Positions 17,906 to 26,398 are shown, counted from the first letter of the stretch. The stretch: 64,000 nt of DNA from Phycisphaerae bacterium (GCA_028289375.1 JANQQK010000023.1:1-64000); one strand, 5' to 3'. Translations and numbers: made by a program. The notes: a model not told the origin generated them from the sequence alone.

Positions 17906-20590
17906 ATGAAGGCCAGCCGCAGAATCACATGCGCATGCGCAGCAGTCATCGTGGCCACAACATTCGCCATCGCTCAGCAGGCTGACCAACCTGTGAGTCC
18001 GCTCACGGTCACGCAAGAATCAACGCCGCTCGGCGATAACGCGCTGCTTTCCACCGGCCCCATCATGTGCACAGGCGACGCAGACTGCTACTTCGCGGCC
18101 GTCAATGCCGCCAATGGGTCCGGTGGCTTGGCGTCCGACTTTCTCGACGTCTGCGATTACCACTACTGCAACAACGGCGTGTGCGACAGTTGCGAAAGGC
18201 GATTCGGCAACACAGTACCGGTGTACAACGCACTGGTTCAAGGCGTTGACGTTCTCTGCGGCGCATCTGGTTTCGTGAACTACTGCTTCTGCCCCAGCGC
18301 GGATTCGTGGGATGCTCGATCGGTCGACAACCGCGGCCCAAGCGGCCCACCGCTCGGTGTGGACGACATCTCCGCGCTGGTGAGAGCATTCGGGGGAGCG
18401 GTTTTCTTCGACTGCCCGATTCCGGATCCCATGTCGAACTGCGACCTCGAGGACATCGTTCCACCACTGGACCAGAACATCAGCGAGAACGCGAATTGCG
18501 GTCCCGCCTGTTTCGTGGACGCAGATTGCGCCGACCAGTCATACTGCAACGGCGAGGAGACATGCGTCGAAGGGCGATGCAAGAAAGGGAATAACCCATG
18601 CAGCCCGCTTGCATGCAGCGAGGATACCGACCGATGCGGCGCATGTGTCACGGATGCGGACTGTGGCGATGGACGCTTCTGCAATGGCGAAGAAGTGTGT
18701 GACGTAATGGGACAGTGCACCAAAGGCGATCCACCATGCCCATCCAACATCGCCTGTGATGAGTTGAACAATCTCTGCTCGGGATCAAGACGTCTGTTTC
18801 TCGTCCCCGCGGGCATGAACCCCTTGTTGGCCACGTCCGGACAAGACGTCGCGATCGACCCTGCTCCCGGTGCGGTTGTATCCGTGGAAGCATATCTTGA
18901 GGACCCAGAAACCCGAACCCACGCCTATGAGTTCGCCATGGGGTGTACCTACGCAAGTGCGGCGACAGATGCCGGGGAAATCCAGTTTGTCGATGGAAGC
19001 ATGGCCATCGATGATGAGCGATCAGACTACTATTTTGATGATTTCCCATCGTTCATTGTCCTCGACGAAGGACAATGCATGATGGAACAACCATGTACAG
19101 ACAACAACGATTGCTGGGAAGATTGTGGCAGCCTCTGCCTGCCGAGTGGCTTCTGTTCGATCACCCCGGCGCGCGCCGGCGCCGTGTCGCTGAATCCAGG
19201 CGCACCGGCCCCGCCCGGACGGCGATACATCGCCAATTTTCAATTACAGATACCGATTGAACCCCTGATCGGCCGATACACCATCCGCCCCATCTGCCCC
19301 GAAACAGAAGCGTGCACCGCCACGCTCACACGTACAATCGATAGCGTTCCAATCGAGCAGCTCCCCGTCCTCGTCAACGGACTCGAGATTGACCGCCGCA
19401 CCGTGTGCTGCGACGGAACCGCCATGACCTGCCAGCAGGACGTGTTTCAGTCCGACTGTCCATCACCTGCCGTTTGGCTCGAACAACAGGACTGCGACGC
19501 TGACTGCAACGACAACGGCTTGGCTGACATCTGCGACATCGTCATCGGCAACAGCAACGACTGCAATGCCAACGACATCCCCGATGAATGCGAAACCCAA
19601 ACCTGCACCCGCGATTGCGACTGCTACCTCAACGCCACGGCAGGCGGACCGGACATCTGCGATCCCACCAGCCTCATCGACATCTGCGATTACACCTACT
19701 GCGACATTCCGCAAGGCCAAATCGAAGGCAACTGCACATCCTGCAGACGACGATACGGCAATACATGTGATTCCTTCGCTGGGTTCGTACAGACGAATGA
19801 CATCCTTTGCGCAGTAGCCGGATTCGGAAACTACTGCGCATGTCCCAACGCGGACCTTGTCAACGCGAAGGCGCCCGGATGCCAGTCCGGGATTTTCAAT
19901 GCAAACTGCAAGGGGCCAAGTGGCTCACCACTCGGGACCGATGACATCATCGCCGTCGTGGGCTCATTTGGCGGAGCAAACCCATACCCTTGCTCAACAC
20001 CCAACGATGACACGTGCGACGACAATCCACCGCCGTCAGCGGGCGGTTGTGGTCCCGCATCCTTGGCAGTTGATGGTCCATCAGCGGCCGCATCATCACA
20101 CGCAGTCCACGACGTTGTCGTACGCAGATCGTCCTCCGCGACTCTGCAGATCGTTCCACGCGAGCGTTCGATCCGCGCAGATGGCCAACTCGCGGTGGAC
20201 ATCTTCGTCACCGACGTAGAAGGACTCATCGGATACGAATTCGGCCTATCGACCATCGGCGGCAAACAGGGAGCGCTGTCGCTGCACGCGGTGAACGTCG
20301 ACACCGATCGCAACGATTACGTCTTCGACGGCTTGGCCAACTTCCCAGCCATCGACGAGGAACTGGGTCGCATCGGCGGCGTCGCCATGGACGCTGGTGT
20401 CACGGTGAGTCAAGGCAAACGCGCCTACCTCGGTACGTTCACATTCACCGTCCCCGACGACGCCCGCGGCGCGTTCAGTCTTCAACCTTCCACCGAATTC
20501 GTCGCCCTGTTCACCAGCGGCGGTCAGCAATCGGTCGGCACGGTCGACGATGCCATCGTGTTCGTTACAGGTGGATCAAGTCGAAGGTAA
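17906..20590 (+). CDS. Large secreted Cys-rich multidomain protein with cohesin-like C-terminus
   Basis: An 894-residue exported protein with about 70 Cys. Order: signal peptide (1-24, cut near AIAQQ); an unrecognised Cys-rich module (55-178); two CNGEExC units (202-296); a beta-rich domain starting RRLFLVPAGMNP (296-497) that is shared with the protein at 34532-35455; a DCNDNG/DCNAND calcium-type repeat (528-562); a second, better conserved copy of the module (567-700); and a C-terminal domain (743-890) of the 'ADGQLAVDIFVTDVEGLIGYEFGL' kind that resembles cohesin or choice-of-anchor domains. It ends SSRR with no membrane anchor. GGAGAGGGA precedes the ATG. The domains suggest an extracellular, disulfide-rich adhesion or scaffold protein; the function is unknown. 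Its closest relative in the window is 22280-24400. Confidence 0.85.
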   Translation: MKASRRITCACAAVIVATTFAIAQQADQPVSPLTVTQESTPLGDNALLSTGPIMCTGDADCYFAAVNAANGSGGLASDFLDVCDYHYCNNGVCDSCERRFGNTVPVYNALVQGVDVLCGASGFVNYCFCPSADSWDARSVDNRGPSGPPLGVDDISALVRAFGGAVFFDCPIPDPMSNCDLEDIVPPLDQNISENANCGPACFVDADCADQSYCNGEETCVEGRCKKGNNPCSPLACSEDTDRCGACVTDADCGDGRFCNGEEVCDVMGQCTKGDPPCPSNIACDELNNLCSGSRRLFLVPAGMNPLLATSGQDVAIDPAPGAVVSVEAYLEDPETRTHAYEFAMGCTYASAATDAGEIQFVDGSMAIDDERSDYYFDDFPSFIVLDEGQCMMEQPCTDNNDCWEDCGSLCLPSGFCSITPARAGAVSLNPGAPAPPGRRYIANFQLQIPIEPLIGRYTIRPICPETEACTATLTRTIDSVPIEQLPVLVNGLEIDRRTVCCDGTAMTCQQDVFQSDCPSPAVWLEQQDCDADCNDNGLADICDIVIGNSNDCNANDIPDECETQTCTRDCDCYLNATAGGPDICDPTSLIDICDYTYCDIPQGQIEGNCTSCRRRYGNTCDSFAGFVQTNDILCAVAGFGNYCACPNADLVNAKAPGCQSGIFNANCKGPSGSPLGTDDIIAVVGSFGGANPYPCSTPNDDTCDDNPPPSAGGCGPASLAVDGPSAAASSHAVHDVVVRRSSSATLQIVPRERSIRADGQLAVDIFVTDVEGLIGYEFGLSTIGGKQGALSLHAVNVDTDRNDYVFDGLANFPAIDEELGRIGGVAMDAGVTVSQGKRAYLGTFTFTVPDDARGAFSLQPSTEFVALFTSGGQQSVGTVDDAIVFVTGGSSRR
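18068..18439 (+). repeat. Coding copy 1 of the RYGNTC Cys-rich module
   Basis: Residues 55-178 of the 17906 protein. Recognised by DCYFAAVN, VCDYHYC, CDSCERRFGNT, a Cys-Gly loop, and GPSGPPLGVDDISALVRAFGG. It is the most diverged copy and lacks the Cys after GNT and part of the DCDCY start. Confidence 0.7.
19604..20005 (+). repeat. Coding copy 2 of the RYGNTC Cys-rich module
   Basis: Residues 567-700 of the 17906 protein. Recognised by CTRDCDCYLNA, DICDYTYC, SCRRRYGNTC, GFVQTNDILCAVAGFGNYC and GPSGSPLGTDDIIAVVGSF. It is closer to the copy at 23489-23839 than to copy 1 in its own protein. Confidence 0.8.
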
Positions 20591-20620
20591 CTCAGGAGAG
20601 GGAATTCCCAACTGCGGAAT

Positions 20621-20654
20621 GGCGGTGACGCGACATCCCCATCGCGCCACCGCC
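20621..20654. repeat. GGCGGYGACGCGA hairpin repeat, copy 2
   Basis: GGCGGTGACGCGA pairs with TCGCGCCACCGCC (13 positions, one mismatch) around a CATCCCCA loop, 30 nt after the stop codon at 20590. It may act as a terminator although no T-run follows. It matches 17684-17717 at most positions. Confidence 0.75.
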
Positions 20655-20683
20655 TTCCACATGCGCTCCCCATTCCACGGCAG

Positions 20684-20713
20684 TTGCCATCACACCATTG
20701 CACACACTACGAT
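20684..20713 (+). promoter_or_regulatory. Weak promoter candidate for the aminotransferase
   Basis: TTGCCA, an 18-nt spacer and TACGAT, 33 nt before the ATG at 20746. Each hexamer matches consensus at four positions. Confidence 0.3.
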
Positions 20714-20745
20714 ACCCAATCGAATCAACCACGGGGAATCGCATC

Positions 20746-22050
20746 ATGCGCCGACAGATCGTCCACGCCGGAGCCGGAAGCCTCAAATACGAAATCCGCG
20801 AGATCATCGGCTTCGCACACGCCGTCGAAAACCTCGGCTGCGATCTCATCTGGGAGAACATCGGCGACCCTGTGCAAAAGGGCGAAATGCCCCCCGATTG
20901 GATCCGCGACATCGTGCACCAGCACGTGGACCAATCCGAATCGTGGGCCTACTGCCACTCCGCCGGCGTGCCCACCACTCGCGACTTTCTCGCCCAATCC
21001 GCCAACGAAAGACCCGACAGCGTCCAACTCACCGCCGATGACATCATCTTCTTCAACGGCGTCGGCGACGCCGTCTCCAAGGTGTACAACTACCTCCCCC
21101 GCGAAGCGCGAATCCTCGGCCCATCACCCGCCTACAGCACGCACTCCTCCGCGGAAGCGGCCCACTCCGGGTACCAGCACCTCACCTACCATCTTGATCC
21201 CAACAACGGCTGGCTGCCCGACGTCGACGAAATTCGCAACAAGTGTAAGTACAACGATTCCATCGCCGGCATCCTCCTGCTCTCACCGGACAATCCTACC
21301 GGCGCCGTCTATCCACGCCCCCTTCTTGAAGACATCGCCGAAATTGCCCGACAATATGGCCTCTTCCTCATCTCCGACGAAATCTACGCACACATCGTCT
21401 ACAGCGGCCAACCCCATCTCCACATGAGCGAGTGGATCGGGGATGTTCCCGGCATCGCCATGCGCGGCATCAGCAAGGAATATCCCTGGCCCGGTTCGCG
21501 CTGCGGCTGGATCGAAGTCCTCAACCGCAAGTCCGACCCGCTCTTCGACGAATACGTCGAGAGTCTCATCGCCGCCAAACGCCTCGAAGTCTCATCCACC
21601 ACCCTGCCCCAACTCTCCATCCCGACGGTCTATTCAGACCCGCGCTACCCCACCCACCTCGCCAACCGCGAAGCAATGTTCGAAGCCCGCGCAACAGAAG
21701 CAGTGAACATCCTCTCAGAATCTGACGCCATCGTTGTCAACAAACCCGGCGGCGCGTTCTATCTTACCGTCACGTTCAAGCCTGACGCCCTCAACGACCG
21801 GCAGGTCCTGCCCACCAACAACCCCGAACTCGACCGCTTCATCGCCGATCAGGTCGACGGCGTCTCCCTCGACAAACGCTTCGTCTATTACCTCATCGCC
21901 GCCACAGGCATCGTCGTCGTCCCCCTCACCGGCTTCCATTCCAAGCTCCTCGGCTTCCGCGCCACCATCCTCGAACACAACGACGCCAAACGAAAGCGAA
22001 TCTACGAAACCATCCGCGACGCCATCAACATCTACACCAACATGGCATGA
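20746..22050 (+). CDS. Pyridoxal-phosphate-dependent class I/II aminotransferase
   Basis: A 434-residue fold-type I aminotransferase. The PLP-binding Lys is Lys244 in RGISKEYPWPGSRCGW. The cofactor phosphate and substrate loops are SPDNPTGAVYP (~180) and the Asp-bearing 'LFLISDEIYAHIVYS'. The 'SKEYPWPGSRCGW' pattern belongs to a subgroup of about 430-450 residues whose members are mostly uncharacterised; the amino-acid substrate cannot be read from the sequence. The ATG at 20746 is preceded by GGGGA at 8 nt; an in-frame ATG 48 nt upstream has no such site. It lies between the two large Cys-rich proteins on the same strand, but with its own leader and no overlap, so a functional link is not shown. 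Confidence 0.88.
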   Translation: MRRQIVHAGAGSLKYEIREIIGFAHAVENLGCDLIWENIGDPVQKGEMPPDWIRDIVHQHVDQSESWAYCHSAGVPTTRDFLAQSANERPDSVQLTADDIIFFNGVGDAVSKVYNYLPREARILGPSPAYSTHSSAEAAHSGYQHLTYHLDPNNGWLPDVDEIRNKCKYNDSIAGILLLSPDNPTGAVYPRPLLEDIAEIARQYGLFLISDEIYAHIVYSGQPHLHMSEWIGDVPGIAMRGISKEYPWPGSRCGWIEVLNRKSDPLFDEYVESLIAAKRLEVSSTTLPQLSIPTVYSDPRYPTHLANREAMFEARATEAVNILSESDAIVVNKPGGAFYLTVTFKPDALNDRQVLPTNNPELDRFIADQVDGVSLDKRFVYYLIAATGIVVVPLTGFHSKLLGFRATILEHNDAKRKRIYETIRDAINIYTNMA

Positions 22051-22279
22051 ACACCGTACGTCACCGACGCAACATCGCGCTCGGTTTCATGACACCCTGA
22101 CCCCCAAAAACAAAAAACCCTTAGTCCCGCCTGCGGGCAACAGGTACCATGGGATCTCAGTTCGTTCGGGTGCACGACCACCAAGACCTGCCGGACAGGC
22201 CGATTCACACCAGCGTGGCCGGTGCACCAAACAAGAGTCCGTCGGCGATCCGACCGACATCACGAGAAAGGGACACATC

Positions 22280-24400
22280 ATGCGCGCATCAAACCGCACC
22301 CTCATGACGCTGATACTCGCCCCGTGCACCGTCGCCATCGCACAAGAAACGACTGTCCAGAACGACACGCTAATCGGCGGATCAGGCGGCAACATTCAAG
22401 CTGGTTTCGTGGCGGGCGAAAGTGCAGCCGCATGGCTGACGTCACCATGCGATGGAAACATCGTGGCTGTTCAGGTCTTCTGGAGATCCTTCCTTGGCGG
22501 TGCACCCCAGTCGATCGAAGACTCGATCACAATCTTCGACGCTGGGAGTTTTCCAACACCAGGCGGTGTGCTCTTGACAGAGTTCGGGCAACTGGCCGAG
22601 ATCATTGGACCCGTCATGACCGACGGTGTCATCAACGAGTTTCGGTTCCTCGACGAAAACATGACACAGCCACTCAGCGTGCCCATCCTCACGAACGACG
22701 CCTTCGTCGTGTCCTTCAAGTTCCTCAATTCACCGACCGCGTTCACCCCCAGCGTCGTCACCGATACCAACGGCTGCCAGTCCGGACGCAACGGCGTATT
22801 CGCAGTGCCGGGCGGTTGGTTCGACGCGTGTCTGCTCGGCGTGACCGGAGATTTCGTGATCCGCGCCGTCGTCGACTGCAATCCCACCCAGGCCTGCTGC
22901 TTCGATGCCGATAGCTGCGTGGACCTCACAGAAGACGACTGCATGACGGCCAGCGGTTTTCCTCAAGGGGCCGGGACGGATTGCGATACCGTCGACTGTT
23001 TCCCGGAGGGAGCATGCTGCATGGCGGACGGCACATGCGCTGACCTCAGCCCTGAAGACTGCGCCTCAATGAGCGGATCCTACCAGGGAAACGGAACCGA
23101 ATGTGCCCTTGTCAAATGCGTCCAACCCAGCGGCGCCTGCTGCCTGAGCAATGGCAACTGTCTGTTCCTTCCCGAAGCAGATTGCACCGCCATTCCCAAC
23201 GCCAACTGGGCCGGTTTCGGAACCGATTGCTCCGATGGCGACATGAACATGACCGCCGATGCGTGCGAAACCGGATTCTGCGGCGATGGCACCATCGACG
23301 CAGGCGCGGGTGAGGAATGCGACGACGGTTCGGCCAATTCGGACACCACGCCCGACGCCTGCCGAACCGATTGTACACTTCCGATATGCGGTGACGGCGT
23401 GACCGACACCAGCGAAGACTGTGACGACGGCAACACAAAGGACTTTGACGGTTGTTCATCCATTTGTATTCATGAAACAATTTTTGAAACGTCCTGCACT
23501 CGGGACTGCGACTGTTACTTCAATGCGGTCGACAACGGCGATCCTTTTGACGTATGCGATTACCATTACTGTGATCGGGAAATCTGCACGTCGTGCACCC
23601 GTCGATACGGCAACACATGCGCCTCCTTCGGCGGATTCGTGCAGACCTCCGACATCCTTTGCGCTGTTACCGGTTTCGGAAACTACTGCGCTTGCCCCAA
23701 CGCCGATTTCATTGCACCAGGAGGAACGAAGGGACCAAGCGGCTCACCGATTGGTACGGACGACGTCCTCGCCATCGTCGGCGCTTTCGGCGGTGAAAAT
23801 CCGTTCGACTGTCCCGTTCCGGATCCCGCAACCTGCGACGATACCCCGCCGCTGACGGCAATGGGTTGCGGCCCGACCGCTGCCAACGAGTGGGACGAAA
23901 ACGCGATGCTCGACGGGATCATGAGCGAACCCGTCGCGCCTTTCACAACAGCCACGCTCACCATTCAACCCAGAACCCGAACGGTTTATCCCGGGGGCGC
24001 CATGGAAGTCGACATTTTCGTCACCAACGTCTCCGGTCTCGCCGGCTACGAGTTTGGACTCGCCGCCATCGACAGTGACAACCGTGCCATTCAGAACCCT
24101 TATGTGTATGTCCAGACACAACGCCGCGATTATGTCTTCAGCGGATTGCCCGCTTTCCCGGCATTCGATACGGAACTGCTACGGATCGGCGGCGTTGTCA
24201 TGGACGCCGGCGTCACAACCGCGATGGGTGAACACGCCTACCTCGGCACCTTCATTTTCCAGGTCCCGGATGAAACCCGTGGCACCATCACCATCAAGTC
24301 GGTAGCGGAATTCACCGCGCTCTACAGCCACCTCGGCCAACAGCGCATACACCCCGTCGCCGAAGCCACGGTCATCATCGCAGCTCCATCCCGGCGATAG
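22280..24400 (+). CDS. Large secreted Cys-rich multidomain protein, paralogue of 17906
   Basis: A 706-residue exported protein. A signal peptide ends near AIAQE. Residues 25-200 form a beta-rich domain (SPCDGNIVAVQVFWRS ... GVTGDFVIRAVVDC). Three GACC-type Cys units follow (204-240, 244-280, 286-318), then two CGDG...CDDG units of the DUF4215 kind (334-397). One copy of the RYGNTC module (404-520) and the cohesin-like C-terminal domain (555-705) complete it. The last two are shared with the 17906 protein, and both proteins end in SRR. An in-frame open stretch continues upstream to 21734 but lies antiframe to the aminotransferase. The ATG at 22280 with GAAAGGGA before it is the real start. Likely extracellular; ligand unknown. 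Confidence 0.85.
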   Translation: MRASNRTLMTLILAPCTVAIAQETTVQNDTLIGGSGGNIQAGFVAGESAAAWLTSPCDGNIVAVQVFWRSFLGGAPQSIEDSITIFDAGSFPTPGGVLLTEFGQLAEIIGPVMTDGVINEFRFLDENMTQPLSVPILTNDAFVVSFKFLNSPTAFTPSVVTDTNGCQSGRNGVFAVPGGWFDACLLGVTGDFVIRAVVDCNPTQACCFDADSCVDLTEDDCMTASGFPQGAGTDCDTVDCFPEGACCMADGTCADLSPEDCASMSGSYQGNGTECALVKCVQPSGACCLSNGNCLFLPEADCTAIPNANWAGFGTDCSDGDMNMTADACETGFCGDGTIDAGAGEECDDGSANSDTTPDACRTDCTLPICGDGVTDTSEDCDDGNTKDFDGCSSICIHETIFETSCTRDCDCYFNAVDNGDPFDVCDYHYCDREICTSCTRRYGNTCASFGGFVQTSDILCAVTGFGNYCACPNADFIAPGGTKGPSGSPIGTDDVLAIVGAFGGENPFDCPVPDPATCDDTPPLTAMGCGPTAANEWDENAMLDGIMSEPVAPFTTATLTIQPRTRTVYPGGAMEVDIFVTNVSGLAGYEFGLAAIDSDNRAIQNPYVYVQTQRRDYVFSGLPAFPAFDTELLRIGGVVMDAGVTTAMGEHAYLGTFIFQVPDETRGTITIKSVAEFTALYSHLGQQRIHPVAEATVIIAAPSRR
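23489..23839 (+). repeat. Coding copy 3 of the RYGNTC Cys-rich module
   Basis: Residues 404-520 of the 22280 protein, with about twelve Cys. Recognised by CTRDCDCYFNA, VCDYHYC, CTSCTRRYGNTC, SFGGFVQTSDILCAV, FGNYCACPNAD and GPSGSPIGTDDVLAIVGAF. Confidence 0.8.
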
Positions 24401-24423
24401 GCCAACACGTTCCCGCAATCCAT

Positions 24424-24461
24424 CCGGCGGCAGCGAGGTCGGGAAACCTCACTGCCGCCGG
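24424..24461. terminator. Strong hairpin after the 22280 gene
   Basis: CCGGCGGCAG and GAGGT pair with ACCTC and CTGCCGCCGG: a 15-bp stem with one internal mismatch and a 6-nt loop, 23 nt after the stop codon. There is no long T-run, so termination is inferred from position and stability. Confidence 0.65.
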
Positions 24462-24503
24462 ACTCATTTGATCCAATTGCGTTCCCCGGCGGCTCCGATC
24501 CGG

Positions 24504-24532
24504 TTGAGTACCCTGCGCCCCCCCGCTACACT
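24504..24532 (+). promoter_or_regulatory. Promoter candidate giving a leaderless start at 24540
   Basis: TTGAGT, a 17-nt spacer and TACACT. The -10 ends 7 nt before the ATG at 24540, so the transcript would begin at or next to the start codon. No Shine-Dalgarno sequence is visible. Confidence 0.35.
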
Positions 24533-24539
24533 TCTATCC

Positions 24540-24929
24540 ATGTCAAACACACCCAATCGCCCCAACCCCGCCCAGTGGCTCATCGCGATCAGTCTCGCCG
24601 CCATCGCACTGACGCTGCTCATCAGAACCGACAACCCCATCCTCCCCGAAGCCGACGCACAGGTAACCCGTTCCGGCGGCGCACGCGGCATCTTTGCCTT
24701 CAGCACCCAGTTCTGCGAAAACTCGAATGGAATCTGCATGGTCGATGTCGACACCATGACCCTTTGGTGCTACGAATACGTCTGCGGCACCAAGAAGCTC
24801 CGCCTTCTCGGGAACCGGTCTTGGATGTACGACCGCTACCTCGAGAATTTCAACATCGACGGGCCGACCCCACAGGAGGTCCAACGCCTTGTCGATCAGG
24901 AGCGGGAAGCCAAGTTGCGCAACCGCTAA
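24540..24929 (+). CDS. Small membrane-anchored or secreted protein of unknown function
   Basis: A 129-residue protein with no family I can name. After a short polar start, one hydrophobic segment (residues ~13-27, WLIAISLAAIALTLL) acts as a signal anchor. A secreted part of about 95 residues follows, with four Cys spaced FCENSNGICM and LWCYEYVCGTKK, enough for two disulfides. A charged C-terminal helix (PQEVQRLVDQEREAKL) ends it. The protein ends 112 nt before the HTH membrane protein and may be functionally tied to it, but the candidate promoter between them suggests separate transcription. Confidence 0.65.
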   Translation: MSNTPNRPNPAQWLIAISLAAIALTLLIRTDNPILPEADAQVTRSGGARGIFAFSTQFCENSNGICMVDVDTMTLWCYEYVCGTKKLRLLGNRSWMYDRYLENFNIDGPTPQEVQRLVDQEREAKLRNR

Positions 24930-24943
24930 CGCCCGAATTCCGC

Positions 24944-24972
24944 GTGCAATCGCGGTTTCCCACGCGTACAAT
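24944..24972 (+). promoter_or_regulatory. Promoter candidate for the HTH membrane protein
   Basis: GTGCAA, a 17-nt spacer and TACAAT (five of six for the -10), about 70 nt before the ATG at 25042. Confidence 0.35.
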
Positions 24973-25041
24973 GAATACAGGGGTAGCCCTAAACGCCCCG
25001 CCGCAAAGAACTTGCAATCAAAGCGTAAGGGAAGTGCAAGA

Positions 25042-26256
25042 ATGGCCAAGATGTTCTACTCGCTCGAAGAAGCCCTCGAAAAGCTAGGCTGCGACGAGTC
25101 CACCCTCAAAGCCGCGGTCCGTGACGGCAAGCTCCGTGAATTCCGTGACGCCGGCAAGGTCAACTACAAGTCCGACGAGATCGACAAGCTTGCCGCAGAT
25201 TCCGGCGGCGGTGCGGGCACACCGCCTCCGCCACCACCCGCTGATGACGCCGCCTCCGACACAGGCCCCCTCAAGCTCGGCGATGAATTGGAACTTTCCG
25301 CGAGCCTTGGCCCCATCGGTCTTGCCGATACTGGCGCCGATACAGGCGCTGACAACCCCTTCCCCGATCTGACATCCGCAGGCAGCGGCGCCGGCGCTGA
25401 ATCAGGCGGGAGCATCGGCCTGGGCGACAGTTTGGGCGACAGTCTGGGCGAGATTGGTCTTGCCGACACCGGCGTCAATCTTGGCGGTTCCGGTTCTGCA
25501 CCGGGTCCTCCCGGCCTTGCCGAAACCGACATCGCCGCGGAAACAACGTTCAACCTTGCCGATACCGGCGACATGGGCGATCAGGTCAGCATCGAGGAAC
25601 CCGACAACGCCTCCTCCGGCAACAAGAAGGACGACACCGTCGTAAGTTCCGTCGGCGTCAGCGTTTTCGACGAAGAAGAAGTCTCGGACGACGACCCGAT
25701 GGCCAAGACGGTCCTGACCGGCACGGCTGGTGGGACTGGTCTTGAAGGCGTCGGCAGCGGCTCGGGGCTGCTCGACCTCACGCGCGAAAGTGATGACACC
25801 TCGCTCGGCGCGGAGTTGCTCGACGAAATTTACCCCGGCGGTGATGAAGGCGCCACCGTCGAAATGGGCGAAGCCACCCGCGCCGGTCTCGAATCCGCCA
25901 TCCCCGACGAAACCCCTGCCGGCGGCGAACCCGTGACCGAGGATGCATTCCAGCCGGCAGACCCTGGCCCTGCGTCCGTGGCAGCGACCGCGGCCGCCCC
26001 GTCGCGCACGGTCGTGACACAGACGATCGAATACGCGCCCGATGCCTTCGCCAACGGCGCGACGGGCATGCTCGCCGTCGCCCTGCTCATTATGGTTTTC
26101 ACCGGCTTGCCCATCGCGGCTGCGCTTGGCAATACGTGGCCCTCGATTCTTGATTTTGTTTATGGTAAGCTCTGGATGTTTGGTGCGGGCGCGTTGGTTC
26201 TGTCCGGCGCCGCCTTGGGACTTGGCATCTTCCTCGGAAAACGCTCCGGGGGCTGA
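25042..26256 (+). CDS. MerR/excisionase-type HTH protein with disordered linker and C-terminal membrane segments
   Basis: A 404-residue protein. Residues 1-52 match the small winged-helix DNA-binding fold of MerR/excisionase proteins: MFYSLEEALEKLGCDESTLK, then VRDGKLREFRDAGKVNYK. A long acidic, Gly/Ser/Thr-rich and probably disordered linker follows (~55-310), with imperfect repeats of 'GLADTGxxxG' and 'GDSLG'. Two hydrophobic segments near the C-terminus (~338-360 and ~370-395) should place it in the inner membrane. The layout resembles a membrane-tethered DNA-binding protein; whether the HTH truly binds DNA is unknown. AAGGGAAG precedes the ATG. An OmpA-like lipoprotein gene follows after 142 nt. 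Confidence 0.75.
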   Translation: MAKMFYSLEEALEKLGCDESTLKAAVRDGKLREFRDAGKVNYKSDEIDKLAADSGGGAGTPPPPPPADDAASDTGPLKLGDELELSASLGPIGLADTGADTGADNPFPDLTSAGSGAGAESGGSIGLGDSLGDSLGEIGLADTGVNLGGSGSAPGPPGLAETDIAAETTFNLADTGDMGDQVSIEEPDNASSGNKKDDTVVSSVGVSVFDEEEVSDDDPMAKTVLTGTAGGTGLEGVGSGSGLLDLTRESDDTSLGAELLDEIYPGGDEGATVEMGEATRAGLESAIPDETPAGGEPVTEDAFQPADPGPASVAATAAAPSRTVVTQTIEYAPDAFANGATGMLAVALLIMVFTGLPIAAALGNTWPSILDFVYGKLWMFGAGALVLSGAALGLGIFLGKRSGG

Positions 26257-26322
26257 TCCCCATTCCGGTGCGTTCATCGCTCAAGCAGTCGTCGAGTCGC
26301 CGCCCGTCCCCGCCACGAATCC

Positions 26323-26350
26323 GCCTTGGCATTTGGCGTCACGCCAAGGC
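26323..26350 (+). promoter_or_regulatory. Hairpin in the leader of the OmpA-like gene
   Basis: GCCTTGGC / GCCAAGGC, a perfect 8-bp stem with a 12-nt loop, 49 nt before the GTG start. A shorter alternative hairpin, TGGCG-TCA-CGCCA, overlaps the 3' arm, so the two are mutually exclusive. No T-run follows. Confidence 0.45.
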
Positions 26351-26398
26351 ACGATAGCTTTGGATTTACTCGTCCATCTCGACATTAAGGAGGACACC

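Noticed and set aside
21734-22279. N-terminal extension of the 22280 protein
   Set aside because: This part overlaps the aminotransferase in another frame and is Ser/Pro-rich. A proper signal peptide and ribosome-binding site start at 22280.
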